From positions 248,001 to 312,000 of the forward strand of contig KV748274.1 in NCBI GenBank assembly GCA_001692895.1: DNA of 64,000 nucleotides, in the 5' to 3' direction. The position numbers and the translations under genes are program-made. Below, in pieces: positions 1-12,128 of the stretch. Below the pieces are notes generated by a model. It ran no database searches and was not told where the DNA came from. It was given only the letters and a program-made list of their open reading frames with translations. This DNA comes from Cenococcum geophilum 1.58 (lineage: Eukaryota > Ascomycota > Dothideomycetes > Gloniales > Gloniaceae). How positions within the stretch are numbered: the first letter of the stretch is position 1; each line of letters begins with the position of its first letter.

Positions 1-9
1 GGGAGATAG
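1..9 (+). other. Polypurine tract end of element F0
   Basis: The first nine bases (GGGAGATAG) directly precede an LTR beginning TGTTATGG. The same junction, a purine run ending GGGATAG, precedes the 3' LTR of F2 when read on the minus strand (7220-7236). I infer that this is the plus-strand priming site of an F-family element whose body lies off the left edge, so that element (F0) is on the plus strand, opposite to F1 and F2. Confidence 0.6.
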
Positions 10-435
10 TGTTATGGACGCTTTAAGTACAATATTACGACTACTAGGAGAGGAGTCGGAAGAAGCTAGTTAGTTAATTTAGGCATGGTCTAAAATGGAG
101 CTAGTAGAACTATATGACGAGGAATAGTAACCGAGGTTACGTAGGGTGATCTATATAATCTATAAAATCTATATAATCCGCGATAGAGCAGACAGAGTAT
201 ACGTATATTATATATAAGAAGGATTTTATAGAAGTACGGTTGTATATTTAAGGACCCTTAGTCCCTACCTAGATAGTTCCTTCCTTATAGTAATTCTTAG
301 AATACAATTAGAGTTAATCTGTTAGGCAACCACTCCACCAGTTATTATTACGTTGTTAACCTTTGTATTTGCATTTCTTATACACCTAGCCTATTAATAA
401 GCCCACTGTAGTTTCTGCTATAAGGTTCTGTTACA
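10..435 (+). repeat. 3' LTR of F-family Gypsy element F0
   Basis: This 426 bp LTR starts TGTTATGGAC and ends GTTCTGTTACA. It aligns along its length with the solo LTR at 48590-50061 and, as a reverse complement, with the F2 LTRs at 6802-7219 and 63138-63555. The preceding polypurine tract makes it a 3' LTR. The next five bases, GCTCC, should be the target duplication, but the other copy is outside the window. Confidence 0.8.
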
Positions 436-515
436 GCTCCACCTATAAATATTACGGCTCCCTCTGCGAACGTTACGGTTCCCTCTATAAACGTTACAGC
501 TCCCTCTATAAATAC
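436..515. repeat. 21 bp tandem repeat beside the F0 LTR
   Basis: About four copies of a 21 bp unit resembling GCTCCCTCTATAAACGTTAC lie end to end. The unit carries GTTACAGCTCC, which is also the sequence across the LTR/flank junction of F0. Read on the minus strand the unit gives a seven-residue repeat (GAVTFIE-like). It may be coding low complexity or a minisatellite; the sequence does not decide. Confidence 0.65.
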
Positions 516-911
516 CCCTATAATACCTTAACCATCTATTACATCTATACCCTAGTAAGCTGCACTAACTGCTACTTAATAGCAGTACTACCCTTAAACA
601 CCCGTTGCACTTATACCCCAGCAATAGTACAATTTTTAGCAGCCTGCCTAGTAGTAATAGTATAACCCTTAGCAACCTAGTAAATAGCAGTATACCCTAT
701 TATAATTTACCTAATAACAGCAACTAGATCTAGGAGGAGAAACAACCTTATATAATGCTTAGTTATTAGCCCTTCTACCTATTTTCCCCTATAGTTTATA
801 ACAGCTTTATAACTCTTATACCTTTTAAAGCCGCCACACCTTCGGTTTTAACTTTAACTATGCTTTATTATAGAACACCTCGGTAATACCTTATACGCGC
901 CTACCTATTTA
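516..911. other. Unassigned AT-rich stretch
   Basis: No transposon domain or long reading frame is visible. One minus-strand frame is rich in Gln if TAA/TAG are read as mutated Gln codons, but all frames are similarly open here. It lies between the F0 LTR and the F1 3' end and could be old host DNA or the end of an unrecognised element. Confidence 0.3.
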
Positions 912-1015
912 CGATATCCGCAATATCCGCAATGTTTACAATATCCGTAATATCCGTAACGATATCCGCAACGTCTATAATATCCGTAATATTTGCAATA
1001 CCTAAAATATCCGCG
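912..1015. repeat. 9 bp tandem repeat (AATATCCGC-like)
   Basis: Eleven or so degenerate copies of AATATCCGC/AATATCCGT stand in tandem. On the minus strand the unit reads as a three-residue repeat (Ala/Thr-Asp-Ile), so it could be part of a low-complexity protein. It is not found elsewhere in the window. Confidence 0.7.
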
Positions 1016-1315
1016 ATTACTACCCTAAGCACCTGTTGACCTATATACTTCTCCTTTATACTTTCTTACCTTCTTTCCTTTTTATAAATGTCGCCAGTGT
1101 CTATACAAGTAGAGGTTATAAATATTATTATTAGATAAATGGCGTAGAGCGTATACGGTAGGGGTTATATGCGTAGCGTAGGTTACCTGACCACCTACGG
1201 CCCGATAGATAGCCCGACCTTTACTACCCCTTTCTTTCTCTTTTGGTAAACAGAAAAGACACAAATAAATTAAGAAACAGTTACCTTATATTGCAATTGC
1301 AGTACCCCCCTAGGT
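1016..1315. other. Unassigned stretch left of the F1 3' end
   Basis: Homology with the F2 3' region stops at about 1316, before the expected polypurine tract and 3' LTR of F1. A 60-codon open frame lies on the minus strand at 1082-1264 with no family resemblance. F1 was therefore truncated here or interrupted by something older than the window shows. Confidence 0.35.
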
Positions 1316-1899
1316 AATACCGATAATTATAATTAGCTAGTAATATTAATTTTTTTACTTAGTAAAGTTATGCTGTCCTATTCCTATTATATAGAGAAGA
1401 AGTTAGTATATATTATAATTATAGCTCCGTCTAGTTACTAAGCTTCTTTTTATACTAAGTATACGCGAGTAAATATACAATTGTCCTATAATATTTAATC
1501 TATCTCTAACGCTAAATATACGCGTCTTCTTATTTTTTATAATTATTTAGTTCCTTATCTAATTTGCTCTAAGGTCGCGCGTATTAGTAGCAGCTAAAAA
1601 GCTAAAAAGTAAGCTAGTTAAGGCCCTTACTAAGGTTTAATATCGTTTTAATAAGGCGTCTTAAGCTCTAAAAGCTTAACTAGATACTTATACTCGCCTA
1701 AGCCGTCTAGTAAAGGGTTATAAAAAGGTATGCTTAAAAGAGCTTTATTTAGTAAAGCAAGGTCTATTTAAACTTAAGGCTAAGGAGGCTAAAAAGGATT
1801 CTAATTAAAAAGAGGCGGAAAGAGTTTATACATTAGTAGTGGATCCCTTAAATAATCCGGCTCCTTTATTACCTTTAACTAATCCCTTTATCTTTAGCT

Positions 1900-4800
1900 C
1901 CTTCTTAATATTACCTAACCTATTTTCCTCTAATACTCCTATACCTTTCCTATAGTATTCTTTAAATTCTATAGTAGTTCCTAGGTAGGCTTATTATAGC
2001 TTATCCACTTAACCTTATACTATATTTTATTATTAATATCCTTATAACTAACGATCTTTAAAACTTACTATTTATCTTCTTCTTGCCCTTTATATATATC
2101 TACTTTATAGACTAGTAGTTTAATATTCCTATATACTGGCTTTAGTATTATAATATATTATATAGGGTAGATCTTTATTTTAGCTAGTAGGTTTAACTTA
2201 AATATAACTAGTAAAATCTTCTTTATAAATTTAAAAGGTCCTAGTCTAATATAGTCCAACTTCTTACTTAGTTGTTAACTCTTAAAATTTTTATATAGTA
2301 GCTATACTTTGTCCCCCTCCTTAAGATCTAATCCTTTAGATTTCTTAGCGTTATAGTACCTTTTTATTCTCTCTTATACCTTTTTTATTAATTTTATAAG
2401 GTCTATATAAAGATTTATTAATATCTTTATTCTTTTTTTTTTAGCTGTACTACTTATTTTCTTTACTTACTATAGTAATAACAATATTCTTAGTTTATAT
2501 CTATAGTTTGCCTTAAATAGTAATATACCTATTCCTTTCTATAGTGTTATATTATATATAAACTATATAACTAGTAATAGTAATACCTAATTATTCTGTA
2601 TATAATTAATATAATATCTTAGATACTATTCTAGTGTTTAATTTAATCTTTCTATTTATCTATTTATCTGTGGGTAATATATAGTAAAAATTACTACTCT
2701 AACTCCTTATTCCGCCAAAAATACCTCCTAAAATACTACTATAAATTTTAGATCTCTATTAAATATAATTTTTTTAGTACTCTATATTTTGTAAATACTT
2801 CTTTAATATAGATTCTAGTAATATCTTCTACTAAGATCTCTTCTATGTATGCTATAAAGTAGCCCTATTTAGTTAACTTATCCACTATTACTAAAATTAC
2901 GTCGTATTCTTGCCCGAATAGGATCTTTTAACTTTAATAACTTAATAATAAAGTCCTATAATATAACCTCCTATAGTCTTTCTGGTATTTTAATAGGTTA
3001 TAGCCCTCCGTATAGCTTATGCCTTATTAATTTATTCCTTTAGTAATTTAAATACTCTTTTATTACTTTTCTAGCTATACTTTAAATTCCGTTAATAATA
3101 TATTCTTTCTAAAGTTTTAATATTAAGCCTATTACTCTATTATATCCTTAAGTTATTCCCTAATAAAATTCTTCTATAAAATGCTCTACTATACTCTTTA
3201 GAATATACTTTACTTCTTAGTTTATATATATATCTATCTATAGATCTTCTAGCTATGCTTTTAGAATTATTTATACCTAAAAGCTCTCTGGTATCTTATA
3301 AACTCTTTTTAGTTTATTATTTTCTTAAGTTACTACTAGCCTAGGGTAATTATACCTAATTAACCTATTACTATTTCTATATAATATTACTCCTAATAGT
3401 TTCTTATTATTTTATAGTTTAGCCTTTTTACTAAGTATATTTAACCTTATATTCTTAGTTTCTTTAGTATACTAAATCCTAAAATAATATTCTATAAGTA
3501 TCTCTGCCTATCTAACTTATCTATAATTAAGTTCTTTTGTTATTAGAAACCCTGTTAGGTTTTTATAATCTATCTTAACTATAAATAGTTTCTCTACGCC
3601 TTATAAAAATACTCTCTATTCCTTAAGTACTATAACTATCCCTAATAACTCCTTATTATAAATATTATAGTTTAACTCTAGTAGTATTATCTTCCGACTA
3701 TAGTATACTACTAGGTGCTATATATTTTTATACTTCTATAGTAAATATACTCCTAGTATAAAGTCTAATATATCTATTTCTATAACTATATCTAGTCCTA
3801 GTTAATAAATCTTAAGGATTAGCTTTTAGGTAAATAGCTCTTTTAGTTCCCTAAATAACTTTCTTTACTTATCTCCCTATACCTATAGTTTCTCCTTCTT
3901 TATAAGCCTAGTAAATAGTTTAATATTCTTTAACTATTATACTATAAACCTCCTATAGTAATTATAAAACCCTAAGAATAACCTTAACTATATTATATTT
4001 TCTAGTTCTTACCAACTTACTATAGCTTTAATCTTTATTAGGTCTATACTAATATAACCTAGTTTAATAATAAATCTAATAAAATTGGTTTTTTTTAGTA
4101 AAGAACTCATATTTTTTAATTACTACTAGTATCTATTCTTTTTATAGTCTCTTTAAAACCTATTTAATGTATTCTCTATATTCTTCCTTTATTATTAAGT
4201 AGATAATAATATTATTAAGGTATACTATAATAAACTTATTAAGGTATTCTCCTAATACACTATTAATTCTTTTCTAAAATATTACTAGTGCGTTTATTAA
4301 TCCAAATTATATAACTAATAGTTTATATAGCCCTTCCTATAACCTAAAGGCTGCCTTTTATTTATTACCTTTCTTAATTTTAATCTAATAGTACGCCTAC
4401 CTTAGATCTATCTTTATAAAGATTTACGCATTACCTATCCTGTCTTAAATTTTGCTAATTAAGGGTAAAGAATACCTATCCTTTTAAGTAATACTATTTA
4501 ACTATTTATAGTTAATATATAATCTAAGTTTTCCGTTCTTCTTTAGTGTAAATAGTATTAAATAACCTACTAATAATTATAATAGTTTAATATATCCCTT
4601 TTATAAGTTTTTCTAGATAAACTCCTTAAGTGCTCTTAACTCCTCTTAAGTAAGCTTATATATTAGAAAGAACCTTAAACTTATTTTTAGTTCTAACTCT
4701 ATTTTATAGTCCTATACTATATAATCTACTAGCTTTTTACTTTCTAGGCTCTATAGTTTCTTACTATATTTATAGTATCTCTTTAGTATATAACTTAAGC

Positions 4801-6700
4801 CTTATTTAGTCTCTTTATATATTACTCCAACTTAGTACTATACTAACTTAGTTTACTATCGCATTTTATATTATTAAGTATCCCTAATATTAACCTAACC
4901 TATAATTTAATTAATCTTTAGATTATATTTCTATAACTAAGGTATTTCTAATACTCCCTTATCCTATCCTAATAGTAGAATATTAAAAAATATCTTAATT
5001 TGTTTTCCTTTAATATTTATCTAAATAGGTCCTATTTTAAGATTAATAACCCCTCCTCTATAGGTCATTAGATCTCTTAAAATCGTAATTAATAAGTAAG
5101 ACTGTTTCTTCTACCTATGCAGTAATTTTATTCTTTTTACTATTATTAGTAAGATATAGTTCCTTATTACTCCACTATCTATTAGTATTTTAAATTATTA
5201 ATCTTACTAATTAACTTATAAATTTAGGTATTATTTTTAAATTTCTTTAAGGGTTTAAGGCTTTACTACTAGCTCTCTTTAGTTTTATAGGCCTCTACTT
5301 TTTCTAACTATTAGCTGCTTAATCCTAGTATACTTAGCTCGTCCTTTAGCTAATACCTAGTTTACTTTTTGTCCTCTATATACTATAAATATATATTCTT
5401 TAAGTATTCCTATTACTATTATTTATCTAAGCATTCTTCTATAAGGAATCTTCTTAGTTAAAGTATTAAGTCTCCTAATTCCTAAACTTCTACTAGATAC
5501 TATCTATATATATACTTAGCATTCCTATATTATTACTTATTTAGCGCCTAATATATCCTTATAGGGTACTTCTAATTCTTTTTTTTTTATATAGATTTTT
5601 ATATATATTGTATATATTATTTATATATGCAATCTATAATAGTGTATAGTATACTAGGTGCTTTAGGTTAACTCTTAACTTATTTTTATCCTTAAGTTTA
5701 AACCTTTACCACGTTAATTTAAATGTTATAACTTTATTTACGGGTACTAAGATACGTCTTTTACTTCTCTAGTCCTCTAATTATTCCTTTAGATCTTTTA
5801 ACGTTATAATTAAGGCTCCCTTAATATAACTTATTGCCTTCTTTATAATAGGGTAGTCCTAAATAACCTTTTTATCTAACTATATATAGAAATCTTCCTA
5901 CTTGTTGTTATACCTTTACCTATACTACTTTTAGTATAACTACTAGAGTATATACGGCTTATCTATAAAGAAGTATCTTCTTATTACTATATCGTAATAA
6001 CCTTTTATATATTGTTCTTTAAATCTAATAGGGATCCCTAGATCCTCTTTACTTTCTAATTTAATAAGCTATTTATTTCTTAGTATGCCTACTTTAGGCC
6101 TATTGGTAATTCTTTATATAGGTGCTCTATCCTTTATATAACCTAGTATACTAAATCTCTAGTCTAGTTTCTATTCTTACTATACAAGGATTCTCTATCT
6201 AAATTCATTTATTTTTTCTTTTGGTTTTCGTCTTATAAGTAGATCCTTAAAGTCTTCTTACTTCTTAATCTTGGTTTATTTAATAGTCCTTATTTACGTC
6301 TAGAAATCTTAGTCCTATAGGATTCTTAGTCCTAAGCTTACTTCCTTCTTAAGCTTAGCTCTAGCCTTAGTTTAACTAGGCTTTTATAGTGTTCTTATCT
6401 TGTCCTAAGAGTCTTAAATCTTACTTATCTTATCTTAAGAATCTTATGCCTTTAGGAAACTTCGTCCTAAGCTTATTTATATATTACTAAACTAAGCCAT
6501 TACTCTACTCTATTGGTTATTGTTTATTATAGGTCCTTAAGCGTGTCTTTTCTTATCTTAAGAATCTTAATTATCTCTTATCTTATCTTAAGAGTGTTAG
6601 GCCTTTAGCCTTTTGCCTTTATTAAGTGCTAAAGTGGTTTACTGCCTTCTCTTATATCTTATAAAGTAATAGATATTATGTCTAGTAGGGTCTTAATCCC
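1900..6700 (-). pseudogene. F1 pol remnant (RT, RNase H, integrase, chromodomain)
   Basis: Read right to left, the remnant carries the reverse transcriptase with its active site at about 4195-4235. The family motif YLDDIIIY has become YLNNIIIY, both catalytic Asp codons changed to Asn by G-to-A change. RNase H and integrase regions follow. A chromodomain lies at about 1940-2075, with YKVKW and the aromatic/Trp framework recognisable. Stops occur mostly at Gln positions. The element would have copied its RNA into cDNA and inserted it, probably into heterochromatin. Not functional. Confidence 0.8.
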
Positions 6701-6796
6701 TACTAATATTCCCTGTTCTATAGTAGAATTATCCTTTACCTTTTTTATAATATCTCTAAGGTCTATACACTTCTAATAAGCTACCTTTATTACCTT

Positions 6797-6801
6797 ATTA
6801 T
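6797..6801. repeat. TSD of F2, left copy (ATTAT)
   Basis: ATTAT at 6797-6801 and again at 63556-63560 brackets F2. Joining the two flanks restores the continuous F1 sequence as judged from the same region inside F2 (around 61785-61800). Confidence 0.85.
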
Positions 6802-7219
6802 TATAACGAAGCCTTATAGGAAATACTACGGTAAACTTATTAATGGGTTAGGTATATAGGTATAGAATAGTCAACAACGTAAATATAACTAGTGGAGTAG
6901 TTACTTAACAGATTAACTCTAATTATATTCTAAGATTTACTACAAAGAAGAGAAACTATCTATAGAGACCGTACGTCCTTAAATATATAACTCCTCCCCA
7001 TAGTAAAGGTTTAGTACATTAGTATATTAGTATGTTAGTATATCGCGTTTCTACATTCCTATATTCCTACGTTCTAAACTTATAATATAACTTACTATAT
7101 AACTTAGCTACCCCTTATCCTATAGCTTAATCGGTTTTAGTACCTCTCGTATTATTCTAACTAACCTATTTATACCCCTTTTTAGTAGTCGCACTATTAT
7201 TAATATAAGGTCCGTAACA
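6802..7219 (-). repeat. F2 3' LTR
   Basis: This 418 bp LTR is in reverse orientation, starting TATAACGAAGCC and ending GGTCCGTAACA on the plus strand. Its partner at 63138-63555 has the same length. The differences seen are largely transitions, as expected from RIP. Confidence 0.9.
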
Positions 7220-7236
7220 CTATCCCCCTCCTTTTT
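7220..7236 (-). other. F2 polypurine tract
   Basis: On the minus strand a run of purines (AAAAAGGAGGGGGATAG) abuts the 3' LTR. This is the plus-strand primer of Gypsy elements and fixes the orientation of F2. Confidence 0.75.
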
Positions 7237-9701
7237 ATCTTTATCCTTAAAGATATCTCCTATCTCTAAGTTGTTTACTATAGGTGTGGCATTCCTATCT
7301 TTAATTTAATAACCTTTATTATTCCTAATGCCTTCTATTAGATCTTCTACGTCTAACTATTATAACTAGCTAGTAACATTTATTCTCTCTCTTAGTAAAG
7401 TTATACCGTCCTATTCTCGGTATGCGGAGAAGAAGTTAGTATATATTATAATTACTGCTCTATCTAGTTGCTAATCTTCTTCCTATACTAAGTATACACG
7501 AGCGAATATATAATTGTTCTGTAATATTTAATCCATTTCTAATACTAAGTGTATATATCTTACTATCCTTTATAACTCTCTAGTTTCTTATCTAATCTAC
7601 TCTAAGGTTATATATATTAGTAGTAGCCGAAAAACTAGATAGTAAGCTAGCTAAGGCCCTTATTAAAGTTTAGCGTTATTTTAATAAGGTATTTTAGGCT
7701 CTAAAAGCTTAACTAGATGCTTATACTTGCCTAAGCCGTTTAGTAAAGGTTTATAAAAAGGTACGCTTAAAGAAGTTATATTTAGTAAAGTAAGTTCTAT
7801 TTAAGCTTAAGGCTAAGGAAGCTAAAAAGGATTCTGGTTAAGAAGAGGCGGAAATAACTAATATACTAGTAGTAGATCCCTTAGATAATCTAGCTTATCT
7901 ATTACCTTTAACTAATCCCTTTATCTTTAGCTCCTTCTTAATATTACCTATTTTCTTTTAATACTCCTATACCTTTCCTATAGCGTTTTTTAAATTTTAT
8001 AGTAGTTTCTAGGTAGTCTTATTATAGCCTATTTACTTACCCTTATACTATATTTTATTATTAATGTCCTTATAACTTACAATTTTTAAAACTTACTATT
8101 TGTCTTCTTTTTATCCTTTATACGTGTCTACTTTATAAATTAGTGGCTTAATATCTCTATATGCTAGCTCTAGTATTATAATATACTATATAGGGTAGAT
8201 CTTTATTCTAGCTAGTAGGTTTAACTTAAACGTAACTAGTAAAATCCTTTATATAATTTTAAAAGGTCCTAGTCTAATATAGTCTAACTTCTTACTTAGT
8301 TATTAACTCTTAAAATTTTTATATAGTAGCTATACTTTGTCCCCCTCTTTAAGATCTAATCCCTTAGATCTCTTAGTATTATAGTACTTTTTTATTTTCT
8401 CTTATACCTTTTTTACTAATTCTATAAGGTCTACATAAAGATTTATTAGTATCTTTATTCTTTCTTTAGCTATACTACTTATTTTCTTTACTTATTATAG
8501 TAATAATAATATCCTTAGCTTATATCTATAATTTGCCTTAAATAGTAATATGCCTATTCCTTCTTATAGTGTTATATTATATATAAACTATATAACTAGT
8601 AATAATAATACCCAATTATTCTATATATAATTAATATAATATCTTAGATACTGTTTTAGCATCTAATTTAATCTTTCTATTTATTTGTCTGTCTGCGGAT
8701 AATATATAGTAAAAGTTACTGCTTAAACTCCCTGTTCCGCTAAAAATACCTCCTAAAATATTATTATAAATCTTAGATCTCTATCTAATATAATCTTACT
8801 TAGTGCTCTGTGCCTTATAAACACTTCTTTAATATAGATTTTAGCGACATTTTCTACTAAGATTTCTTTTATACATGCTATAAAGTAGCCCTATTTAGTT
8901 AATTTATCTACTATTACTAGGATTATATTATACTCCTATCTAGTAATAGGATCTCTTAACTTTAGTAACTTAATAATAAAGTCCTATAATATAACCTCCT
9001 ATAGTCTCTCTAGTATTTTAATAGGTTATAGCCCTCTATATAGCTTATGTCTTATTAGTTTATTTCTTTAGTAATTTAGATATTTCTTTATTACTTTTCT
9101 GGCTATACCCTAGATTCCGTTAATAATATATTTCTCTTAAAGTCTTAACACTAAGCCTATTACTCTATTATGCCCTTAAGTTATTCCCTTATAAAAGTCT
9201 TCTATAAAATGCTCTACTATACCTTTTAGAATATACTTTACTTCTTAATTCTTATATATATCTATCTATAGATCTTCTAGCTATACCTTTAGAATTCTCT
9301 ATACCTAAAAGCTCTCTAGTATCTTATAAACTCTTTTTAGTTGCTACTAGCTTAAAATAATTATATCTAATTAATCCGTTACTATTTCTGCATAGCATTA
9401 CTTCTATTAATTTATTGTTATTTTATAGTTTAGCTTTCCTACTAAGTGTATTTACTTTTGCAATTTTAGTCCCTTTAGTATACTAAATTTTAAAATGGTA
9501 TTTTATAAGTATCTCTACCTATTTAACTTATCTTTAATTAAGTTCTTTAGTTATTAAAAACCCCATTAAGTTCTTATAATTTATTTTAACTATAAATAGT
9601 TTCTCTACGCCTTATAAGAATGCTTTCTATTTTTTAAATACTATAACTATACCTAATAATTCCTTATTATAGATATTGTAGTTTAATTCTAGTAGTATTA
9701 T
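7237..9701 (-). pseudogene. F2 pol, integrase-chromodomain portion
   Basis: From about 7380 this stretch runs parallel to F1 1316-3680 and is equally rich in TpA. It holds the 3' end of pol, including the chromodomain region at about 8010-8120 and the integrase region. It is cut off at 9701, inside the RNase H-integrase region, by unit G. Frames are destroyed by stops. Confidence 0.8.
9697..9701. repeat. TSD of unit G, left copy (ATTAT)
   Basis: ATTAT occurs here and at 47879-47883. The uninterrupted version, GTAGTATTATCTTCC, is present in F1 at about 3671-3685 and shows that a five-base duplication accompanied the insertion. Confidence 0.65.
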
Positions 9702-9911
9702 TAGGATTTTTTTGGCCCCGTTGTTGCAAGCGAAAATCGGGGTCTACAAAACCTGCGTAAGTCGCAATTTTAGCAATTTGCTATAAACACATAGGCTACC
9801 TATGCACGCGCCTGGCCTATCTATGTGTTTATAGCAAATTGCCAAAATTGCGACTTACGCAGACCCCGATTTTCGCTTGCAATAACGTGCCCAAAATTTT
9901 TTTTCCTAATG
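9702..9911. mobile_element. 210 bp foldback element at the left end of G
   Basis: Two arms of about 95 bp are inverted copies. Each contains GCAAGCGAAAATCGGGGTCT, then CGTAAGTCGCAATTTT and GCAATTTGCTATAAACACAT. They meet at about 9800-9815, and the outer edges are the same T-rich terminus found at the right end of G. The sequence after 9911 is not F2 DNA, so this hairpin did not insert alone; it forms the left terminus of G. Confidence 0.75.
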
Positions 9912-10804
9912 GCTAGAGGCTCTGTATAAGGCTCTACAACATGCGGAACGTTAATCCCCTAACGTAAATTTTAACCCAAGTTTATAAGTAATAAGCCAAT
10001 CAATTTTAGAGCTTTATTATATAGACTTTAATTAATATATATAGAGATAAGGTTTTCTAGGGGGAGACCCCCTAGGACCCCCTATATAGAGCTTTTGCTT
10101 AATTTAAAAGTAGTAATAAGATTAAGGCGCCTTAGTTACTGCTAGGTAAGGATCTACTATAGTGACTAAGGCGCCCTACTTAAGCTAGGCTTAAGAATTA
10201 TATTGGTCACGAATCTAGTATATATTTAGACTGCAGAGCTTAATACAGAGCCCTCTACGTAGGATCTAATATAGTAGATTATAATTCCAATTTAAAGCTT
10301 TATATACTAAATATTTTTAATGCCTAATAACTAAATCGCCGCATAGCTGGAATTAAAGTAAGTTTACTACCCTAACTTAATTAAATACGCGTGTAGGAAG
10401 AGATATAACTATATACAGAGACGTCTGACATAATTAAGTAACCACGTTATTGCCTACCTAGTTCGGACGTATAACGACGCGATGGCTTGGCAATAATATA
10501 ATAGCTCGGCGCCGAGTAATAAAAGGGGGAAGGAGATTAGGGGTAGCTTGGCCACTACAAGAAGGTCGTAATATTAGTATAGTGTTAAACTTTAAAAATT
10601 GTATCCCGGGAGCTTAATTAACGACCCCTATATAAAACGTTAACAATATTTAATTATAGGGCTTTAAACCGGTAGATCTCTTAGGAATGCCTATTATAAG
10701 CAGCTCTAAGTGCGAAATCTAGAATATTTAGTAGTAGTATAAGTATAGGACGGGGGTATATATTTACGTTCCCAAATATTGTTATATAACGAAATTTTTA
10801 GGTA
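9912..10804. other. Unassigned part of G with hairpins
   Basis: No coding frame or known domain is visible. It starts with GAGGCTCTGTATAAGGCTCT, similar to the array at 46737-46762 near the other end of G. It contains a perfect palindrome around CTAGGGGG/CCCCCTAG (10052-10073), a stem of GGCGCCTTAGT type at about 10127-10173 and CTCGGCGCCGAG at about 10503-10515. Confidence 0.4.
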
Positions 10805-11795
10805 ATAAAAACCGCCGTTAATATTGCTCAACTAATACCTATCTCCTCATCCGATGCTGTTTATATCGCTATATTAACTAATAGATCCCTTAGTAGAGAC
10901 TAGGGAGGGGTATTAGAGCGCCTCTAGCTCTTATAAGGAAGAAGAAAGAAGAAGAGAGAAAGGTATAGAGGAGGGAGTATTTATAGATGGGAGGAGGCCT
11001 GCGAACGGGAGATTAGGCAGCTATAATATAGACATTAACATTACTTAACTAATACCTACCGGACGCCCCTCCGTCCTTCCTATCTCCTCTCTTACCTATC
11101 TCCTTATTAGATACTATCTATATCGCCACGTTAACTAATAGATCTCTTAGTGGGGACTAGGGAGGAGTATTAGAGCACCTCTAGCTCTTATAAGGAAGAA
11201 GAAAAGAAGAGAGGAAGGTATAAAGGAGGGAGTATTTATAGATAGGAGGAGGCCTGCGAGCATAGGAGATTAGGCAGCTATAATATAGACATTAACGTTA
11301 CTCGACTAACACCTACCAGACGCCCCTTTATCCTTTTTGTCTCCTTTCTCACCTATCTCCTCGTTAAATGCTATCTATATCGCCACATCAACCAATAGAT
11401 CCCTTAGTGGGGACTAGGGAGGGGTATTAGAGCACCTCTAGCTCTTATAAGGAAGAAGAAAAGAAGAGAGGAAGGTATAAAGGAAGTATTTATAGACGGG
11501 AGGAGGCCTATAAGTATAGGAGATTAGGCAGCTATAATATAGCCAGTAACATTACTCGACTAATATATACCGGAGGCTCCTCCGTCCTTCCTATCCTCTC
11601 TCGCCCGTCTCATTATCCGATGCTATCTATATTGCTATATCGACCAATAAATCCCTTAGTGGGGACTAGGGAGGGGTATTAGAGCACCTCTAGCTCTTAT
11701 AAGGAAGAAGAAAGAAGAAGAGAGGAAGGTGTAAAGGAGGGAGTATTTATAGACGGGAGGAGGCCCTATGAGTACGTGATTTAGTAAGTACTAAT
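10805..11795. repeat. ~255 bp satellite, four tandem copies
   Basis: Four head-to-tail copies can be aligned. The landmark TAGTGGGGACTAGGGAGG (first copy TAGTAGAGAC) recurs at 10891, 11148, 11405 and 11657, giving periods of 257, 257 and 252 bp. Each unit also has a purine run near GGAAGAAGAAAAGAAGAG and GGGAGTATTTATAGACGGGA. The first copy lacks about 35 bp. Copies are more alike than the surrounding RIP decay would predict. Confidence 0.9.
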
Positions 11796-12128
11796 AGTAT
11801 AAAATTCTCGTATAAGATGGGCTTAATTGCTTACTAAAATACAGGGTATCTCTGTCACTGCAGTGGCTACTACAGTGGTAGAAACACCTTAAATATTTAA
11901 TATAACCGACTATTAAGGCTATTAATAAGTAAAAGGTAGGCTACCGATGTGGTGCGAATAATGTAGTTATTAATATCGTTTATAGCCTGTTTTTGCTTCT
12001 AGTATACGCGTAGATTGTCCTTATATTTGGCGTAGAGCTAGTTATAAGTAGTGAGCTAGTTTAGGTCTAGCTTTGTTATTAATGTAGCCGTAGGTAGTAT
12101 ATCCCTTAGTATAGGCTAACTTAGTAGT
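11796..12128 (-). pseudogene. Copia-type gag remnant, C-terminal part
   Basis: On the minus strand this joins 25871-26110 once element A is removed. The frame resembles the gag-like N-terminal region of fungal Ty1/Copia polyproteins, with a helical Leu-Asp-Leu-x-Gln-Leu...Tyr stretch followed by a Tyr-Lys-rich and Gln-Lys-Gln helix. Stops stand at Gln-like positions. No protease, integrase or RT follows, because the satellite replaces the downstream part. Family assignment is by pattern only. Confidence 0.45.

Larger units (their letters stand above)
1316..6801 (-). mobile_element. Gypsy chromovirus F1, 3' part, RIP-degraded
   Basis: This is the pol half of a minus-strand Ty3/Gypsy element. 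It matches F2 along its length, which is how its limits were set. It ends at ATTAT (6797-6801), the left copy of the duplication made when F2 inserted; the element resumes after the right copy at 63561 with its gag region. The 3' LTR is missing on the left. CpA is almost absent and stops are dense, so it is dead and among the oldest layers here. Confidence 0.85.
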
